This document shows, one piece after another, positions 37,301 to 45,446 of a stretch of 64,000 bases of DNA. A program made the position numbers and the translations under genes. Below the pieces are notes generated by a model that made no database searches, was not told the origin of the DNA, and saw only the letters and a program-made list of their open reading frames with translations. This DNA comes from Paenibacillus pectinilyticus (GTDB taxonomy: Bacteria; Bacillota; Bacilli; Paenibacillales; NBRC-103111), in NCBI RefSeq assembly GCF_001700435.1, contig NZ_LYPC01000028.1, forward strand, positions 320,288 to 384,287, in the 5' to 3' direction. Position 1 is the first letter of the stretch; every line of letters starts with the position of its first letter.

Positions 37301-37905
37301 CCCACTACTCCGCCAACAAAGGCATCTTTGGCTGTAGTCACCGTGATTGCAGCTTCATTAATAATGTTATAAACGGTGCTGTTTTGATCCATGTATCCTG
37401 CAATTGCGCCGACTTGTACGCTCTCGCTAGAGTTGACTTGGATATTCCCCAACACATGGAGACCTCCGACAGTTGCTCCGCTCAAGTAACCGAAAAGTCC
37501 AGTTTGCTTAGCGCTGTTATTCATAGAAAGACCGGACAGATTAAACATCTGTCCGCCTTTTCCAACCAACGTACCCTTAAACGGATAAATCAAGCTTCCG
37601 ACAGGCACCCATTTGTAATCCTTTAAGTCTAGGTTAACGCTAACCTCTAACACTTTTTTATCAAAATTAGTCACACCGCTGTTGACCAACTTAGCAACCC
37701 CTGCAAGCTTGTCCGGTGTATCAATCGTAAACGTCATATAATCTTCGTTATACCAAGTGGTCGTCGCATGATTTTCCCAATTATCCGTATCGGCGTAAAC
37801 CATATAGGCCGCTGCCGAGATGGAAAGGAGAAAGGTGACAATCATCATGAACCCGACTGTTTTCCTTGTAAATCGCATGTTACACCGTCCCGCTAGTTTT
37901 ATCAT
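28363..37905 (-). CDS. Giant SLH-anchored surface protein with GLUG-type beta-helix repeats
   Basis: Cell-surface protein of 3180 residues. A signal peptide (MRFTRKTVGFMMIVTFLLS) is followed by dozens of short GLUG-like repeats with the pattern GGL/I-x-G-x-N/S-x-G, predicted to form right-handed beta-helices. They are grouped in three modules beginning near residues 50, 1370 and 2200, each opened by a similar cap (a LAG-A/I-x-x-VN stretch, then W-x-P then F-x-G-x-x-x-G then LSGL). A Gly/Ser linker precedes module two. Then come a chitobiase-type CHB_HEX_C-like domain (GTIYYTIDGRDPS), a domain of about 230 residues and three SLH domains (about 2994-3180) that bind wall polymers. The start could also be ATG at 37878, which gives a cleaner signal peptide. 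It is last in the operon, 9 nt after the preceding stop. A role in adhesion or biofilm is inferred. Confidence 0.9.
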   Translation of the reverse strand: MIKLAGRCNMRFTRKTVGFMMIVTFLLSISAAAYMVYADTDNWENHATTTWYNEDYMTFTIDTPDKLAGVAKLVNSGVTNFDKKVLEVSVNLDLKDYKWVPVGSLIYPFKGTLVGKGGQMFNLSGLSMNNSAKQTGLFGYLSGATVGGLHVLGNIQVNSSESVQVGAIAGYMDQNSTVYNIINEAAITVTTAKDAFVGGVVGGGSGVLSNIVNQASVTLNGSSNGIVGGIAATSTGEPGLTLKKIENLGAVTVSNSVYQANAGGLVGLANASLSMGNENTMIRNSGAVMALNNKNSVIGGLLGRVEGGTAVSFSNQTSNSGPITVLAPGSKGSFVGGLVGSFEQNMTLDVPFTQTGTITNQAGSSVYTGGVTGIVYGDLLLGKGFTNNAPLVVSGEGGLYTGGIVGKTGGNVSFTSAAQNKASLQVTGSGDQIYTGGLVGFVGNRMFLNGTSKDDYSNSGQITVSGVSDIYTGGITSNKAYIKAADNVQSLGDITVRGSLRLFTGGYIGKVSGSDTNMSRESFSNKITVTAASPGEDSAVFTGGIVGYYGVNGTISSPVFKGQLTVNGGMGANTGGVAGYVESGTIIGAAIGGTAENVAKLASDGHVGGVAGYLSGTVSAATVRYVDIQSTGVGGYAGGAAGQAKGSMTDVTIGQEDAANNGSVTIGVTAGNTAAGGIVGADDGALLLGGSKVNKVTVTSAAGADHARVGGVAGAASASMTLGTPTSGVVVHDVMLTSDGAESKVGGIVGDNSSELIGGLLQEVAGVGIDAKGDGAFLGGIAGYNRSALTGLAVKQVSITAKGLNNAIGGVAGFTRGHIVNPHVVAGDGGVLQLKAEGRDSTIGGIAGSAEDGAIQGNGQDANVAGVAITTSSTASGAQVGGIVGSSNKTSLQTVIAESPVLMVRGANTMVGGLAGQIKDASITQSYARGVMPDYVVLNIFGSNSHGGGLAGQAERVNVTGNAASFNVENLTLVVDSSASGVHAGGFVGTNIESKIEKVFGQFINLTPKGPQSVVGGLTGYNKGTETALLNQNFVDTLAINVPSSATTSTIGGMIGLNDARSGQADAVAIVKAVSTVQNSRVLGKLIVHAPSSTTGGMIGENRSIVANNSIAEKLPVTSDGNFGVVGGLIGKNTGTTYYTYSNALLSVSGSSTVAGGLVGENSGNVIASYIENDLKGDAVGTSGNYTLLGGLVGKNSGSVDKSFTSSNVTANGVNTYVGGLVGGNTGTITNSYSAKAITANAKDAYAGGLVGLLKSGQVKGSYSAGQVNGANGAFAGGFAGYYDNASKNLIDNTYYVKDENKSLNSGLLDFGGGTYYELNLYARLSPILAESLANRTTFPALSGWTFSDTAWRYGSSNAAYQYPELNLSANTGGSSGGSDGGAGGDGGSGNQVNMNINWYTKKPSTLRFTIQTEADLAGLAGIVNGTITGVEPFDFKGREIELAAPIHVQSNQWVPIGYTEQHAFEGTFLGKSQLISGLQVTATPYAGLFGVIGEYATVQDMNVEPVSVQGTQYVGSLAGLNKGSVSGIGVTLAKGAIVANGTFVGGILGRNIGSLDHVTLSLQDGSKVTSAADHAILGGLVGDNVSDISNGVVTLTAGSIEASGENAIVGGAIGRQAGNTKALSISIPATAVVQTSGAGSITGGLIGSYLSGTGDGLAVSLTDGAIKGLGANAILGGAIGLSGNSQVIKNASVHAVNTTAVVNIQGNGLVGGLVGDKTGKGNNTWDVDVASVRNVRLSIGDGGTLGGMVGKLTNAAVKGLAFEGAITASGKDLVVGGIAGHSYDSILYKPEVSPTIQVAVTSGDHSVGGVAGIMEASRPDAALDFGYFIPLYAGIYEANIPAKVIEVTGVDHTANAILGAITGQLHKASIYNSTSAAVLRVTGMKTATLGGIAGLSSGTIVNTSVTSGIEVTSSGDYNIGGIVGQATGGKIAYVRAESPHQEQITIGDSFTVDRAPTATHVGGIVGMADATDMQNVSAHLPIQVSSTNPYNTVYAGGFAGLLGDSTTGLIKRAFAEGTVNVKGKAGVFTGGFAGTINRYQIQEAYASGNVTNTSFDARGGGFAGVINNGGMIADAYASQDAVTVLGSDGATRSYAGGFAGYNDGSLTRVYENVLQISAQAGGANSYMGALIGYNFRDGLVANAYFTGTLTPIKYDTSSGQAGNVKLADFTNHNKLPNWNFGANAATWSYMDGFNHSAPVLVNVTNWSFAPDVSFLQTQVKGDPAFVAASAAQLAGIADVNNDLAFYQWFDRGATQLPVIQKVTLTSDLDLKARLWTPFVSFQGEFDGANHILSGLTYWADQYNHYGFISNNQGTLANVTFDHALITGGTQTGVAVGMNAAGAIVSNVAVTNSKLQGVGAQTGGIAGVNNGTMTQVRVADIELTGTNEVGGVVGTNASAITGAAVHGSLTANGSAIGGIVGMNLPAASITQSFSYADVTANADSPSAGGIAGENDGIIADSYNAGAVTANGVTIARAGGIAGWASAGSIATSVNSGQISANSNGFLVKGKSFFGGIAGQLGQRATLQNNYFDEQMLQMKIAYYNEAGNRVSTDANNAAALKTADLIKGNVPAGLDRTVWTAKMGYYPQLAVANGKTESDLSTVAVILKFEDTAYHVTGSFEQTKDSSIHWSIGKEGAQTVLTASKNGESRSIKINKDPIMYAETAVKPTGTDAAEFKEKIEVTLATTEPSGTIYYTIDGRDPSENSLVYSQAITLNETTTIKAITVIEGSNNSGIFSATYKKMVPPVIGGGSGLGGFTPPPVGSTVDVLVNGKAETAGLETASTNGAVVTSTISVNEEVMGKLLDQQGQQAAITIQFKNRSDIAIGELSAELLQKMANKNADLIVDNGTTRYRIPAQQLALKAISAKLGANVAFKDISVHIEMRASWPEQAKKLANAATAGGFGIMAPPVSFKVTYIYGEKIYELADFSSYVERSVRLASEAEASKVTTGVVMDDDGSIHHVPTQIRRVDGQIYAIIRTVSSSGVFALIANPVSFTDVTSHWAQNVINEMGSRMIVGGVGNQQFQPNRDITRAEFTAIVVKALGIKANAGSSAFHDVQASDWYAPYLQAATQYGIISGYANGDFGGSDAISREQAMTIIARAMQLTGLETQLAAGEADQLLAGFTDASQASDYAKAGIAASLKLGLVSGRTDALMAPGDNMTRAEVAAIIQKLLQKSGLI

Positions 37906-37914
37906 TAATCCAAT

Positions 37915-40900
37915 TTAAGGAATACGGATAGCTGTGAGACGGCTTAGTCTCATGGCAATCGCCGCTGCTTGGGCCCTTGTAAGCGGATCGGCTGGGCTAA
38001 TGGATTGATCCTGCCCTGTAATAATGCCGAGCTTGATACATAAGGCAACCGCTTCTCTAGCCCAATCTGGAATGGATGCATCGTCCTTGAACGCGCCGAG
38101 TGTATCGCTCACTTCGGTTGCTGTGAGCTTACTGGCTGAGCCAATGAGCTTCAAGCTGCGCCCAACCATAATCATCGCTTCCATGCGCGAGAGTTCCTCA
38201 TTTGGTTTATACGTACCATCTTCAAAACCATTTACGATCCCTTGCTGAGCAGCAATACCTACACTTCGGTTGTACCAATCTTCTAGACCCACATCTGCAA
38301 AAGAAGAGGAACTCTCTTCATTCATCAGACCAAGCACTCTTAGTAGTACTGTAGGGTACTCCGCTCTAGTAATATGGCTCTGTGGATCGAACTGTTCCGA
38401 TGTTCTGCCCAACATGAACAATTGACCTGCTGCCTCACTGATCGATGGCTTCGCCCAATCTTGTTCGCCAACATCGCTGAAGTTCTTATGGTTACTGATA
38501 AAGGCTACACTGCCGCTGCCTGTCAGCGTTAAACTGACGAATGGCTGATTGTTCACAACATCGAGCTTCCAAGGCACCGTGGTCCAGTTGCCATTCGCAT
38601 CTCTGACCACAATTGCTGTAATGTCTTTCGCGTTAATAGCAGCAGGAATAGCTACTTTGGCATTCACGCTTCGTGCTTGGTAAGCAGTCGGTAGGTTAAG
38701 GTCAAAGCTGACACCTTGTCCATCGCCCAACAAATCCACGCCAAGCCCACTGGCCATCTGACGGAAGCTATTCTGCACGTTACTGCTATTCCGATCTATT
38801 TTCAGAACAATGTTACCTCCACTGCCAAGTGCATCTTGGGCTGGGAAAGTGAGCTGTGCGAATGGCAGTTGGACACTTACGGGTTGCTTGCCACCCGCTG
38901 CTTGCTCTAGCACTGATTTGCTGATCTCAAATTCGTAGCCAGTCGCTGTGCTATCCTCGGATTGGATCAACAGCTTCGATTTATCCGTATTCTTTCCGTT
39001 CGCCTGATCGATCTTGGCGAGAATACGATCATCTTTGCGCTCGGAGGTAATTTTCTCACCACCGACAAGGACATCTGTGTTAACTGGAGGGAATATGCCC
39101 CCGATCCCTCCGATGCCACCACTACCACTAGGGGACCATATGACTGCATTCATAAGTCCGGTAACACCTTCATTCAATTTGCCGCCCCTCGGCCGTTTGG
39201 CAACGGCTACCTTATCCCCATCAGCAACCGGAATCACACCATCTGATGGTAAAACCGTCCAATTGCTCACATCATCCTGGTACTTAGGTGCAATCGGCGT
39301 CCCATCCGACTTCGGATACACACGATAGACGAGTACAGCGTCTGTTAAATCAGCAGCTAGGATGTTCACTTTCGTCGCTTTTCCGTTATTCGCAACAGCA
39401 GAAGTGTTAGCAATAATTGAATCTTCCACGTTCACAACCGTCATCGCCTCTAGCGACATGCCGTCTCCCAACTGGTATTCAGCTTTCGCAATGCCTGCGC
39501 CAACTTTCACAGCTTTCACCGCTCCGCTTGAGGTGACCGAAATGGCCTCTCCAAGGTAGCTGGAGAATGTGAGTTTGGCAGGATCAGCCTCAACCTCCGC
39601 TTTACCATTAGCCATCCGCAGGTAAGCCTTCACTTGTGCGGACCCGTTCACCTTGAGATTCGGTACTTTTCTTAGTACCAATCCTACAGGTACTTGATAA
39701 GAACCATTGGTCAACGTGACCGACGCCTGATTGGTGTTGCCTGCTTGATCATGAGCTTTAAAGGCGATCGGGAATGTTGGATCATTGCTCACAGCCGAAA
39801 CTTCACCTTCAAAGCTGCCATTCTCGCTCACGTTCACGGATTGACCATTTACTTCAAGTACGGCGTCATTACTCGTTGTGCCGGATACTTTGATTTTCCC
39901 GTCTTTCGTCCGTTCACCCGTTAACGGCGTATCGATATAAATCACAGGTGCCATCGTATCAACGGTCAAATACAGCATCGTGACAGAGAAATCACCTGTC
40001 GTTTTGTTTCGCGTTCGAAGCTCAATGGCATACTTGCCATCTGTTGTAAATTGACTGAAATGAAGCGTTCCACTGCTTCCATTCGCCTGATCAGCCAGAT
40101 CAAAAGTTGCAAGCGAATTGTCATCATAAATGGCTTCCACTTCCACGTTTTTCTGATCGGATGTAATAGCAATGCTTTGTTCTTTCTGATTCGTCAGCAC
40201 TTCTAGAAAGGCGCTCGGCGCAACACTACGCTGATTCGCCTGACTACCTTGCGCGGAGAGCTTAGGCTTGCTTGGCACCGGTAATAAGGTGCTGGCTGTA
40301 TCTATTCTCTCGGCATAATGAAGATTCTGATGCTTGTCGGCTAATTTAGACGGTTTCGCAGCAGCGGATACGCCAACAACATACGATTGTCCTACTTCCA
40401 AGCCCGTATATTTGATGTTCCCTTCTAGGGATTCGCCAGCCAAGCTTGTCTGATTGACTGCGCTCGAATTGGAATTCGCCGTCCATCCGCCGAGACGAAT
40501 GTGCTCATATTGGCCATTGGACTCATTCCAATAAGGCTTCAGGTCCTCTTCTGTCATTTGCAACGAGGAGAAGTTCGGATAAGCGCTAAGCTTCCCATTC
40601 GCTTCCTGCAGGACATCAATAGCATAGCTGAGTTCGCTATCCCCTTGATTCGATCCTCGCCCAGCCGGCTTAAAGGAAAGGTCGAAATAGCCGTTACCTG
40701 CTGGTTTCACATTCACATCGCTGACCGCTGGTGGTGCAAGCGGGTCAATGATTTCAAATTTATTCAGTGTCGTCTTTGTCTCGAAATTACTTGTCGATTT
40801 CAGCTCTGCGCGCAAATAGTAATTGCCTTGCGACAGCAAGCCCCTAATATCTTCGGTATCCCCAAGCAATGGCACTTTCGTAACATCGATTTCCGTTTGC

Positions 40901-43900
40901 CCGGATGTTATGCTGCCTGACACTGTGCCTAAATTGGCCACATTCAAGTCCTTGGCAATTAACAGCCCTGTATCACCCGGAGCCGCAATCTCCTCATTGA
41001 ATGCCTGCTTCGTTGTGCTCACCGCATCTTTGGTCAAATACAGACTTACGGTATCGCCAGGCTTCGCATGACTCACTTTCCAAGATGCTGTAAATTTGTT
41101 CGCGTCCGTACGACTTGGATCTAACTTGATCTCGTCAAGCTTGGCCGCTTGCGGGATATTCATTAACTTAGACTCCACACTCTGATCGGCGTATAGTTTC
41201 CATGTATTTCCGCTAATACGGTCGTGCGGCATGGCTACATACACCTTGTTCGAACCATCCGTCGTCCCTTGTTGGGTAAAAGCATTCGCTTGCGGATTCG
41301 TTCTCGTTTCATCATAGATAAGCTTGTAATCTTTGCCGTTATTGTCTTTCATAACGAGATTAGGCGCTTTATTACCGGAGTATGATAGCTCAAGAAGGGC
41401 ATCGCCCGTAATTCCATTCATTGGAATTTCATGAAGCTTTCCTTCATCAGATACTTTAATGCCGCCAATACCCACATTCATCGAGCCGTTATCCAGCACG
41501 TCAACGCCTTCGGCTACACTACGATATTGAATTTCATGGACGGCATCCTCTTTGGTCTCCCATGAAGTCGCTACCGTCTGAACTCCTTCTCCTAAGACCA
41601 CTAGTCTCGGTCCCTTTTCAGGATCCTGCACCTGTAAGTAAATGAGACCTTCCGGCAGACCTTCACCCGACGTGCCGAATTCGATTCCGCCATTAAAGTA
41701 GTAGGTAATGCCCAGACTAAAGAACAGAATGGAGACACTGCCCCACATTTTATCGTTGTTCGCGCCTAAGGAAACGCCGCCCAAGCCCATGCCGCCGAAG
41801 ATGGGCACTTTACCAGGCACCTGCACTTTGGCGCTGACGAAGCCTTCAAAGTCAATTCTGTTTTTGATCAAATTTTGACCTAGGAAGATCGAAGCTTTAC
41901 CAATAATCAAGTCCCATCCCATGACGTCGATTTCGGCAGAAGCACTGACGAACCATGGCGTCATCCATTGTGCGGAGACCATCGCTTCCTTCAGCATTTC
42001 CACACGATCCGACGTGGAGCTCGCACGATAGTCCATTTTCCCAACGAGCTTAATGCCCGAGCGTCTCAGCGTCATATCGATGCTGCCGTAGAAGGTCGCG
42101 GGTGTGACGCCAAACGAAACGTCCGCTCCCGCTTCAATCGTTAAAGGCACATCGCTGGAGCCCCCTGCAATCGTATCCGCAAGTTCACGAATCGCACCGC
42201 GAATGCCTGTCAAATACGTACCTCCTGCAACCATGACGCCAGGGTCTCCCAGCTCAGCCGAAAAGGCGATCACATTTGGGAGAATTCGCTTGTCGGGCAC
42301 TTGCTTAAACCCGATCTCAACATGTACCTTCGTAATTCCTCGAAGATCCGCATCAAAATTGAGGTCATACTTATTCTGAACGCCAGGTTCCTTCTGCTCG
42401 TAATGGACGAGATTGAATTCACCCGATACATTGCTTTTCTTGTCTTCACCTTCGGACTTAGAGCTATCCATCAGGCCGATGCTTTTCTCCAAATCGAATT
42501 TCAAGTCGGCGTCAATACCGACAAACCCTTTATCGTTAAATTTAACATTCTTAATTTCAGCATCTGCAATCTTCATGTTCACCGTTCCACCGAAGGAAAC
42601 GCCGTCTTCACGCAGAATGAAGTCATTGAACTTCAGCCCAAAACCGCTGATCGAGAAGCTTGGCGCTGCAAATAAACTGTGTTTGTTAAAATACACATCA
42701 GGAATTAACAGTTGTCGAAGCGGGTTCAATCGATCACCTAGATCGCCTGCTGCCCACTTCAAGGAGCCGTTTAACGAGTCGTCCTCGCCGCCTTTATCGG
42801 CTTCTGCTTCTGGTTCTTCGGCATCCTCTGCCGTTAGTGATTTATCAAAGCCGTTGAAGAAATCCAGCGTCCATTCGCCCTTATGGAACACGAATCCGCT
42901 GCTTGCCACACTTAACGTGCCATCACCTTTTACGTTCAACGTATTTAAGAAAGGGATGTCTTTATAAGCGCTCGACAGTTTACCGGCAAGACCGAAGACA
43001 TCCAACTGCCCCGTTGCGAAAACCATATCCTTCCCGCGATAAGCGACACTGTTATTGATAATCGCCGGCTCTGATTTCGTATCGACCACATATTTTGCTT
43101 CAGTGCCCGTCCCAATACGGTTGATCATCCCTTTGATTTCTACCAGCACTTCTTGATGGGTTTGATCGCCTTCCTCTTTGAACTGCTCTAGTTCTTCTTC
43201 ACTTTCAAAAGCCACCAAGCGGTAAGCCGGCACGCGAACTTCCGGCAGCAGCGAAGTGATGTCCAGCTCTGGATCTGCGAGTTTACTCGCTTTCTCCACA
43301 AGGCTTTTCGCTTGATTAAACAGTGCCTTATGGGCACTAAATCCACCGTTTACGGTATAGCCAGGATAGGCTTCCTCCAGCTCTTTCTTCGCTGAATCTG
43401 TCATGCCCTGCCCTAAATTCACCATCTTCTTCACAACGGCCAACAGGTTCGCCTTCTTAACTCTGGCCTCTTCATTCTCGCTCACAACAAAACGTTGGCT
43501 CGTCGTGATGTCATATAGCTTGGCATCGTCCGGGTTATCACCGGTGTCACCTTTATAGTCAATCTCAACTTGATACTCACCCAGCGGCAGATCAGGTCCC
43601 AAATCCTTCAATTCCTTGCCATCTGCATCTTTCAAAAGCGCTCCGCTTGCGTCCACAAGATCGCCAGTCCGATACGTAATGCGCATATCCCCGACTTGCC
43701 CATCTCCGGATGGCTGCAGGATAACAGAATTCTTCACGGGCACTTTATACCGGTGACCTGTCGCGATTTCTTTTAGATAAAGATCGAAGTTCGGGTCTGT
43801 CGTTGCATTGCCCGTATTATACGCTTCAATATTGCTCAAATTCAGTGTGATGTACTTCACATCCGTCGTATAAGCCTCTTTCGGCGACATGGCATAGACA

Positions 43901-45417
43901 AATGTTTGCGAACCTTCACCTACAGCAGGCAAGAAAACAAAATTAGCTTTGCTGGACATATATTGTGCTTTAATCGACTCGTCTTTCACGGTTTCCAGCT
44001 TTAATTCCGTTTCCGGCGAGCTGGCCGTCAGCATATATTCTTTGGTCGTCGGCCATGCTTTACCCTTGGCAACTACCTTGAAGGAAGCTGTTACGGTTTC
44101 CCCAGGCTTATACTTGGGCTCTATACCGTTTTGCGCTTCTTCTGGTGTTGCCTCTTTCTTGAACGTAATCGAGGATCTATCCGACGTTTTGGTCAGGATT
44201 TTCCCGTTGGCATCACGCTTGATCTGTCCGCGTTCATCGAGGTCGACAAACTTTAACCCGTTAGCCAGTTGCATCTCAACGTCTATCCGAGACTGTTCCA
44301 TTTGGAAAGCCGGCAAGTTCTCGATTTCAGCTACAACGTTAAACACGCCTTCATTCTCATAAGCACTGCCATCTTCCTTCGTTGCCAATTGGTTGACAGG
44401 GTCGATGTAACGGATGGAGAATACTTTGTCCGGTTCTATGATTTCACCAAGACCATAAACCGTTTCGAACGATTTCGTCGCGTCTTTCACGATACGATCG
44501 GGGTTCCAGTACAAAGCAACCGCAGAATCGGCTGTCCCATAATCATTCGTGTCTGTTGTAAAATCCAAGTTGGGATGCACTTGATAATCCCACTTCGTAT
44601 TCGCTAGGCCATTCCAATGGCCGACGATCATTTCATCAACAATGTTGATATCATTTTCCGAAAAATTGTTAAATCCATAAGCAACCACATTAGTCGCCAG
44701 CGGATTGGTCTTATCGTACTTGTCCTTCATGACCCAATACGCAGGCAGTGTATATAACGCTCTTTCGTCAGGACCAATACTTCCGTCCAATTTGGATTCA
44801 TCTACGAGCTTTCTTTCCACCTGCAAGGGCACTTTATAAGCAGTTCCTACTTGAAAAGCAGGACCATCATTGCCACCGACCATCGTGTCCAGCAAAATAC
44901 GTGATCCAACCTGCACCTCGACCCCAGAATGATTGGTCACTTCATATCGGATATTCACATTGCCGGCATTTTTCTTGTCTTTGACATCCATATACAGCAT
45001 GAGAATTTGTTTGATCGATACACCTTTGATCGTCCAAACCGTTTCAATTTGTCTCGTCCCATCCGGGTTGTTGACAATTGTTGGAGGCGTCACCTCAGAT
45101 AGAAAGTTAATGGCAAATTTATAGGGATTACCAAAAATATAGTCCGTACCATCAATCCGGAACGTCGTAAAGGAAGATTCCGGATCATCGCCTCTGAACA
45201 TCATATCGACCTGTTGATCGTTCTTACGTACCGGTTGACCATCCACCGTGCGAATGGCGAAACGGCCTGAGTGATTATCGACGGTTACTTTAATAAAGCT
45301 GTTGCTAAGCACCGTCACGTCCTTGGCATTCAATCCGTCAGCCAAAGCGGCTAACGGAAAATTCATAACAAGTGTGAAGAATACAAGAATGGCTAAACAT
45401 TTTCTAAACGCTCTCAT
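37915..45417 (-). CDS. Giant SLH-anchored surface protein, beta-rich, unknown core
   Basis: Exported protein of 2500 residues. The signal peptide ends near LAALADG. An N-terminal beta-rich part (to about residue 680) is followed by a helical segment and then by a long stretch (about 800-1290) of alternating amphipathic strands such as FGGTVNMKIADAEIKNVKF and LTIEAGADVSFGVTPATFYG. Fibronectin/Ig-like modules (about 1450-1900, with YIDTPLTGERTKDGKIKVSG) follow. A domain of about 200 residues and three SLH domains (FSDVGEQDWAKPSISEAAGQ onward) end the protein. I choose ATG at 45417, with GGAG 9 nt upstream; a TTG at 45423 is too near that site. It is the third gene of the operon, 23 nt after the Ig-like protein. 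I recognise no enzymatic motif. Confidence 0.88.
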   Translation of the reverse strand: MRAFRKCLAILVFFTLVMNFPLAALADGLNAKDVTVLSNSFIKVTVDNHSGRFAIRTVDGQPVRKNDQQVDMMFRGDDPESSFTTFRIDGTDYIFGNPYKFAINFLSEVTPPTIVNNPDGTRQIETVWTIKGVSIKQILMLYMDVKDKKNAGNVNIRYEVTNHSGVEVQVGSRILLDTMVGGNDGPAFQVGTAYKVPLQVERKLVDESKLDGSIGPDERALYTLPAYWVMKDKYDKTNPLATNVVAYGFNNFSENDINIVDEMIVGHWNGLANTKWDYQVHPNLDFTTDTNDYGTADSAVALYWNPDRIVKDATKSFETVYGLGEIIEPDKVFSIRYIDPVNQLATKEDGSAYENEGVFNVVAEIENLPAFQMEQSRIDVEMQLANGLKFVDLDERGQIKRDANGKILTKTSDRSSITFKKEATPEEAQNGIEPKYKPGETVTASFKVVAKGKAWPTTKEYMLTASSPETELKLETVKDESIKAQYMSSKANFVFLPAVGEGSQTFVYAMSPKEAYTTDVKYITLNLSNIEAYNTGNATTDPNFDLYLKEIATGHRYKVPVKNSVILQPSGDGQVGDMRITYRTGDLVDASGALLKDADGKELKDLGPDLPLGEYQVEIDYKGDTGDNPDDAKLYDITTSQRFVVSENEEARVKKANLLAVVKKMVNLGQGMTDSAKKELEEAYPGYTVNGGFSAHKALFNQAKSLVEKASKLADPELDITSLLPEVRVPAYRLVAFESEEELEQFKEEGDQTHQEVLVEIKGMINRIGTGTEAKYVVDTKSEPAIINNSVAYRGKDMVFATGQLDVFGLAGKLSSAYKDIPFLNTLNVKGDGTLSVASSGFVFHKGEWTLDFFNGFDKSLTAEDAEEPEAEADKGGEDDSLNGSLKWAAGDLGDRLNPLRQLLIPDVYFNKHSLFAAPSFSISGFGLKFNDFILREDGVSFGGTVNMKIADAEIKNVKFNDKGFVGIDADLKFDLEKSIGLMDSSKSEGEDKKSNVSGEFNLVHYEQKEPGVQNKYDLNFDADLRGITKVHVEIGFKQVPDKRILPNVIAFSAELGDPGVMVAGGTYLTGIRGAIRELADTIAGGSSDVPLTIEAGADVSFGVTPATFYGSIDMTLRRSGIKLVGKMDYRASSTSDRVEMLKEAMVSAQWMTPWFVSASAEIDVMGWDLIIGKASIFLGQNLIKNRIDFEGFVSAKVQVPGKVPIFGGMGLGGVSLGANNDKMWGSVSILFFSLGITYYFNGGIEFGTSGEGLPEGLIYLQVQDPEKGPRLVVLGEGVQTVATSWETKEDAVHEIQYRSVAEGVDVLDNGSMNVGIGGIKVSDEGKLHEIPMNGITGDALLELSYSGNKAPNLVMKDNNGKDYKLIYDETRTNPQANAFTQQGTTDGSNKVYVAMPHDRISGNTWKLYADQSVESKLMNIPQAAKLDEIKLDPSRTDANKFTASWKVSHAKPGDTVSLYLTKDAVSTTKQAFNEEIAAPGDTGLLIAKDLNVANLGTVSGSITSGQTEIDVTKVPLLGDTEDIRGLLSQGNYYLRAELKSTSNFETKTTLNKFEIIDPLAPPAVSDVNVKPAGNGYFDLSFKPAGRGSNQGDSELSYAIDVLQEANGKLSAYPNFSSLQMTEEDLKPYWNESNGQYEHIRLGGWTANSNSSAVNQTSLAGESLEGNIKYTGLEVGQSYVVGVSAAAKPSKLADKHQNLHYAERIDTASTLLPVPSKPKLSAQGSQANQRSVAPSAFLEVLTNQKEQSIAITSDQKNVEVEAIYDDNSLATFDLADQANGSSGTLHFSQFTTDGKYAIELRTRNKTTGDFSVTMLYLTVDTMAPVIYIDTPLTGERTKDGKIKVSGTTSNDAVLEVNGQSVNVSENGSFEGEVSAVSNDPTFPIAFKAHDQAGNTNQASVTLTNGSYQVPVGLVLRKVPNLKVNGSAQVKAYLRMANGKAEVEADPAKLTFSSYLGEAISVTSSGAVKAVKVGAGIAKAEYQLGDGMSLEAMTVVNVEDSIIANTSAVANNGKATKVNILAADLTDAVLVYRVYPKSDGTPIAPKYQDDVSNWTVLPSDGVIPVADGDKVAVAKRPRGGKLNEGVTGLMNAVIWSPSGSGGIGGIGGIFPPVNTDVLVGGEKITSERKDDRILAKIDQANGKNTDKSKLLIQSEDSTATGYEFEISKSVLEQAAGGKQPVSVQLPFAQLTFPAQDALGSGGNIVLKIDRNSSNVQNSFRQMASGLGVDLLGDGQGVSFDLNLPTAYQARSVNAKVAIPAAINAKDITAIVVRDANGNWTTVPWKLDVVNNQPFVSLTLTGSGSVAFISNHKNFSDVGEQDWAKPSISEAAGQLFMLGRTSEQFDPQSHITRAEYPTVLLRVLGLMNEESSSSFADVGLEDWYNRSVGIAAQQGIVNGFEDGTYKPNEELSRMEAMIMVGRSLKLIGSASKLTATEVSDTLGAFKDDASIPDWAREAVALCIKLGIITGQDQSISPADPLTRAQAAAIAMRLSRLTAIRIP

Positions 45418-45446
45418 GAACAACGGCTCCTTCGTTTACTGCCGGT

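Noticed and set aside
28363-37905. Repeat-rich DNA that could suggest a tandem-repeat or CRISPR-like array
   Set aside because: The periodicity is at the protein level (GLUG motifs) within one intact reading frame; the DNA copies are diverged and unevenly spaced.
42301-42967. Overlapping plus-strand frames of 124 and 184 codons opposite the 2500-residue gene
   Set aside because: No ribosome binding site, no family-like pattern, and complete antisense overlap with a well-supported gene.
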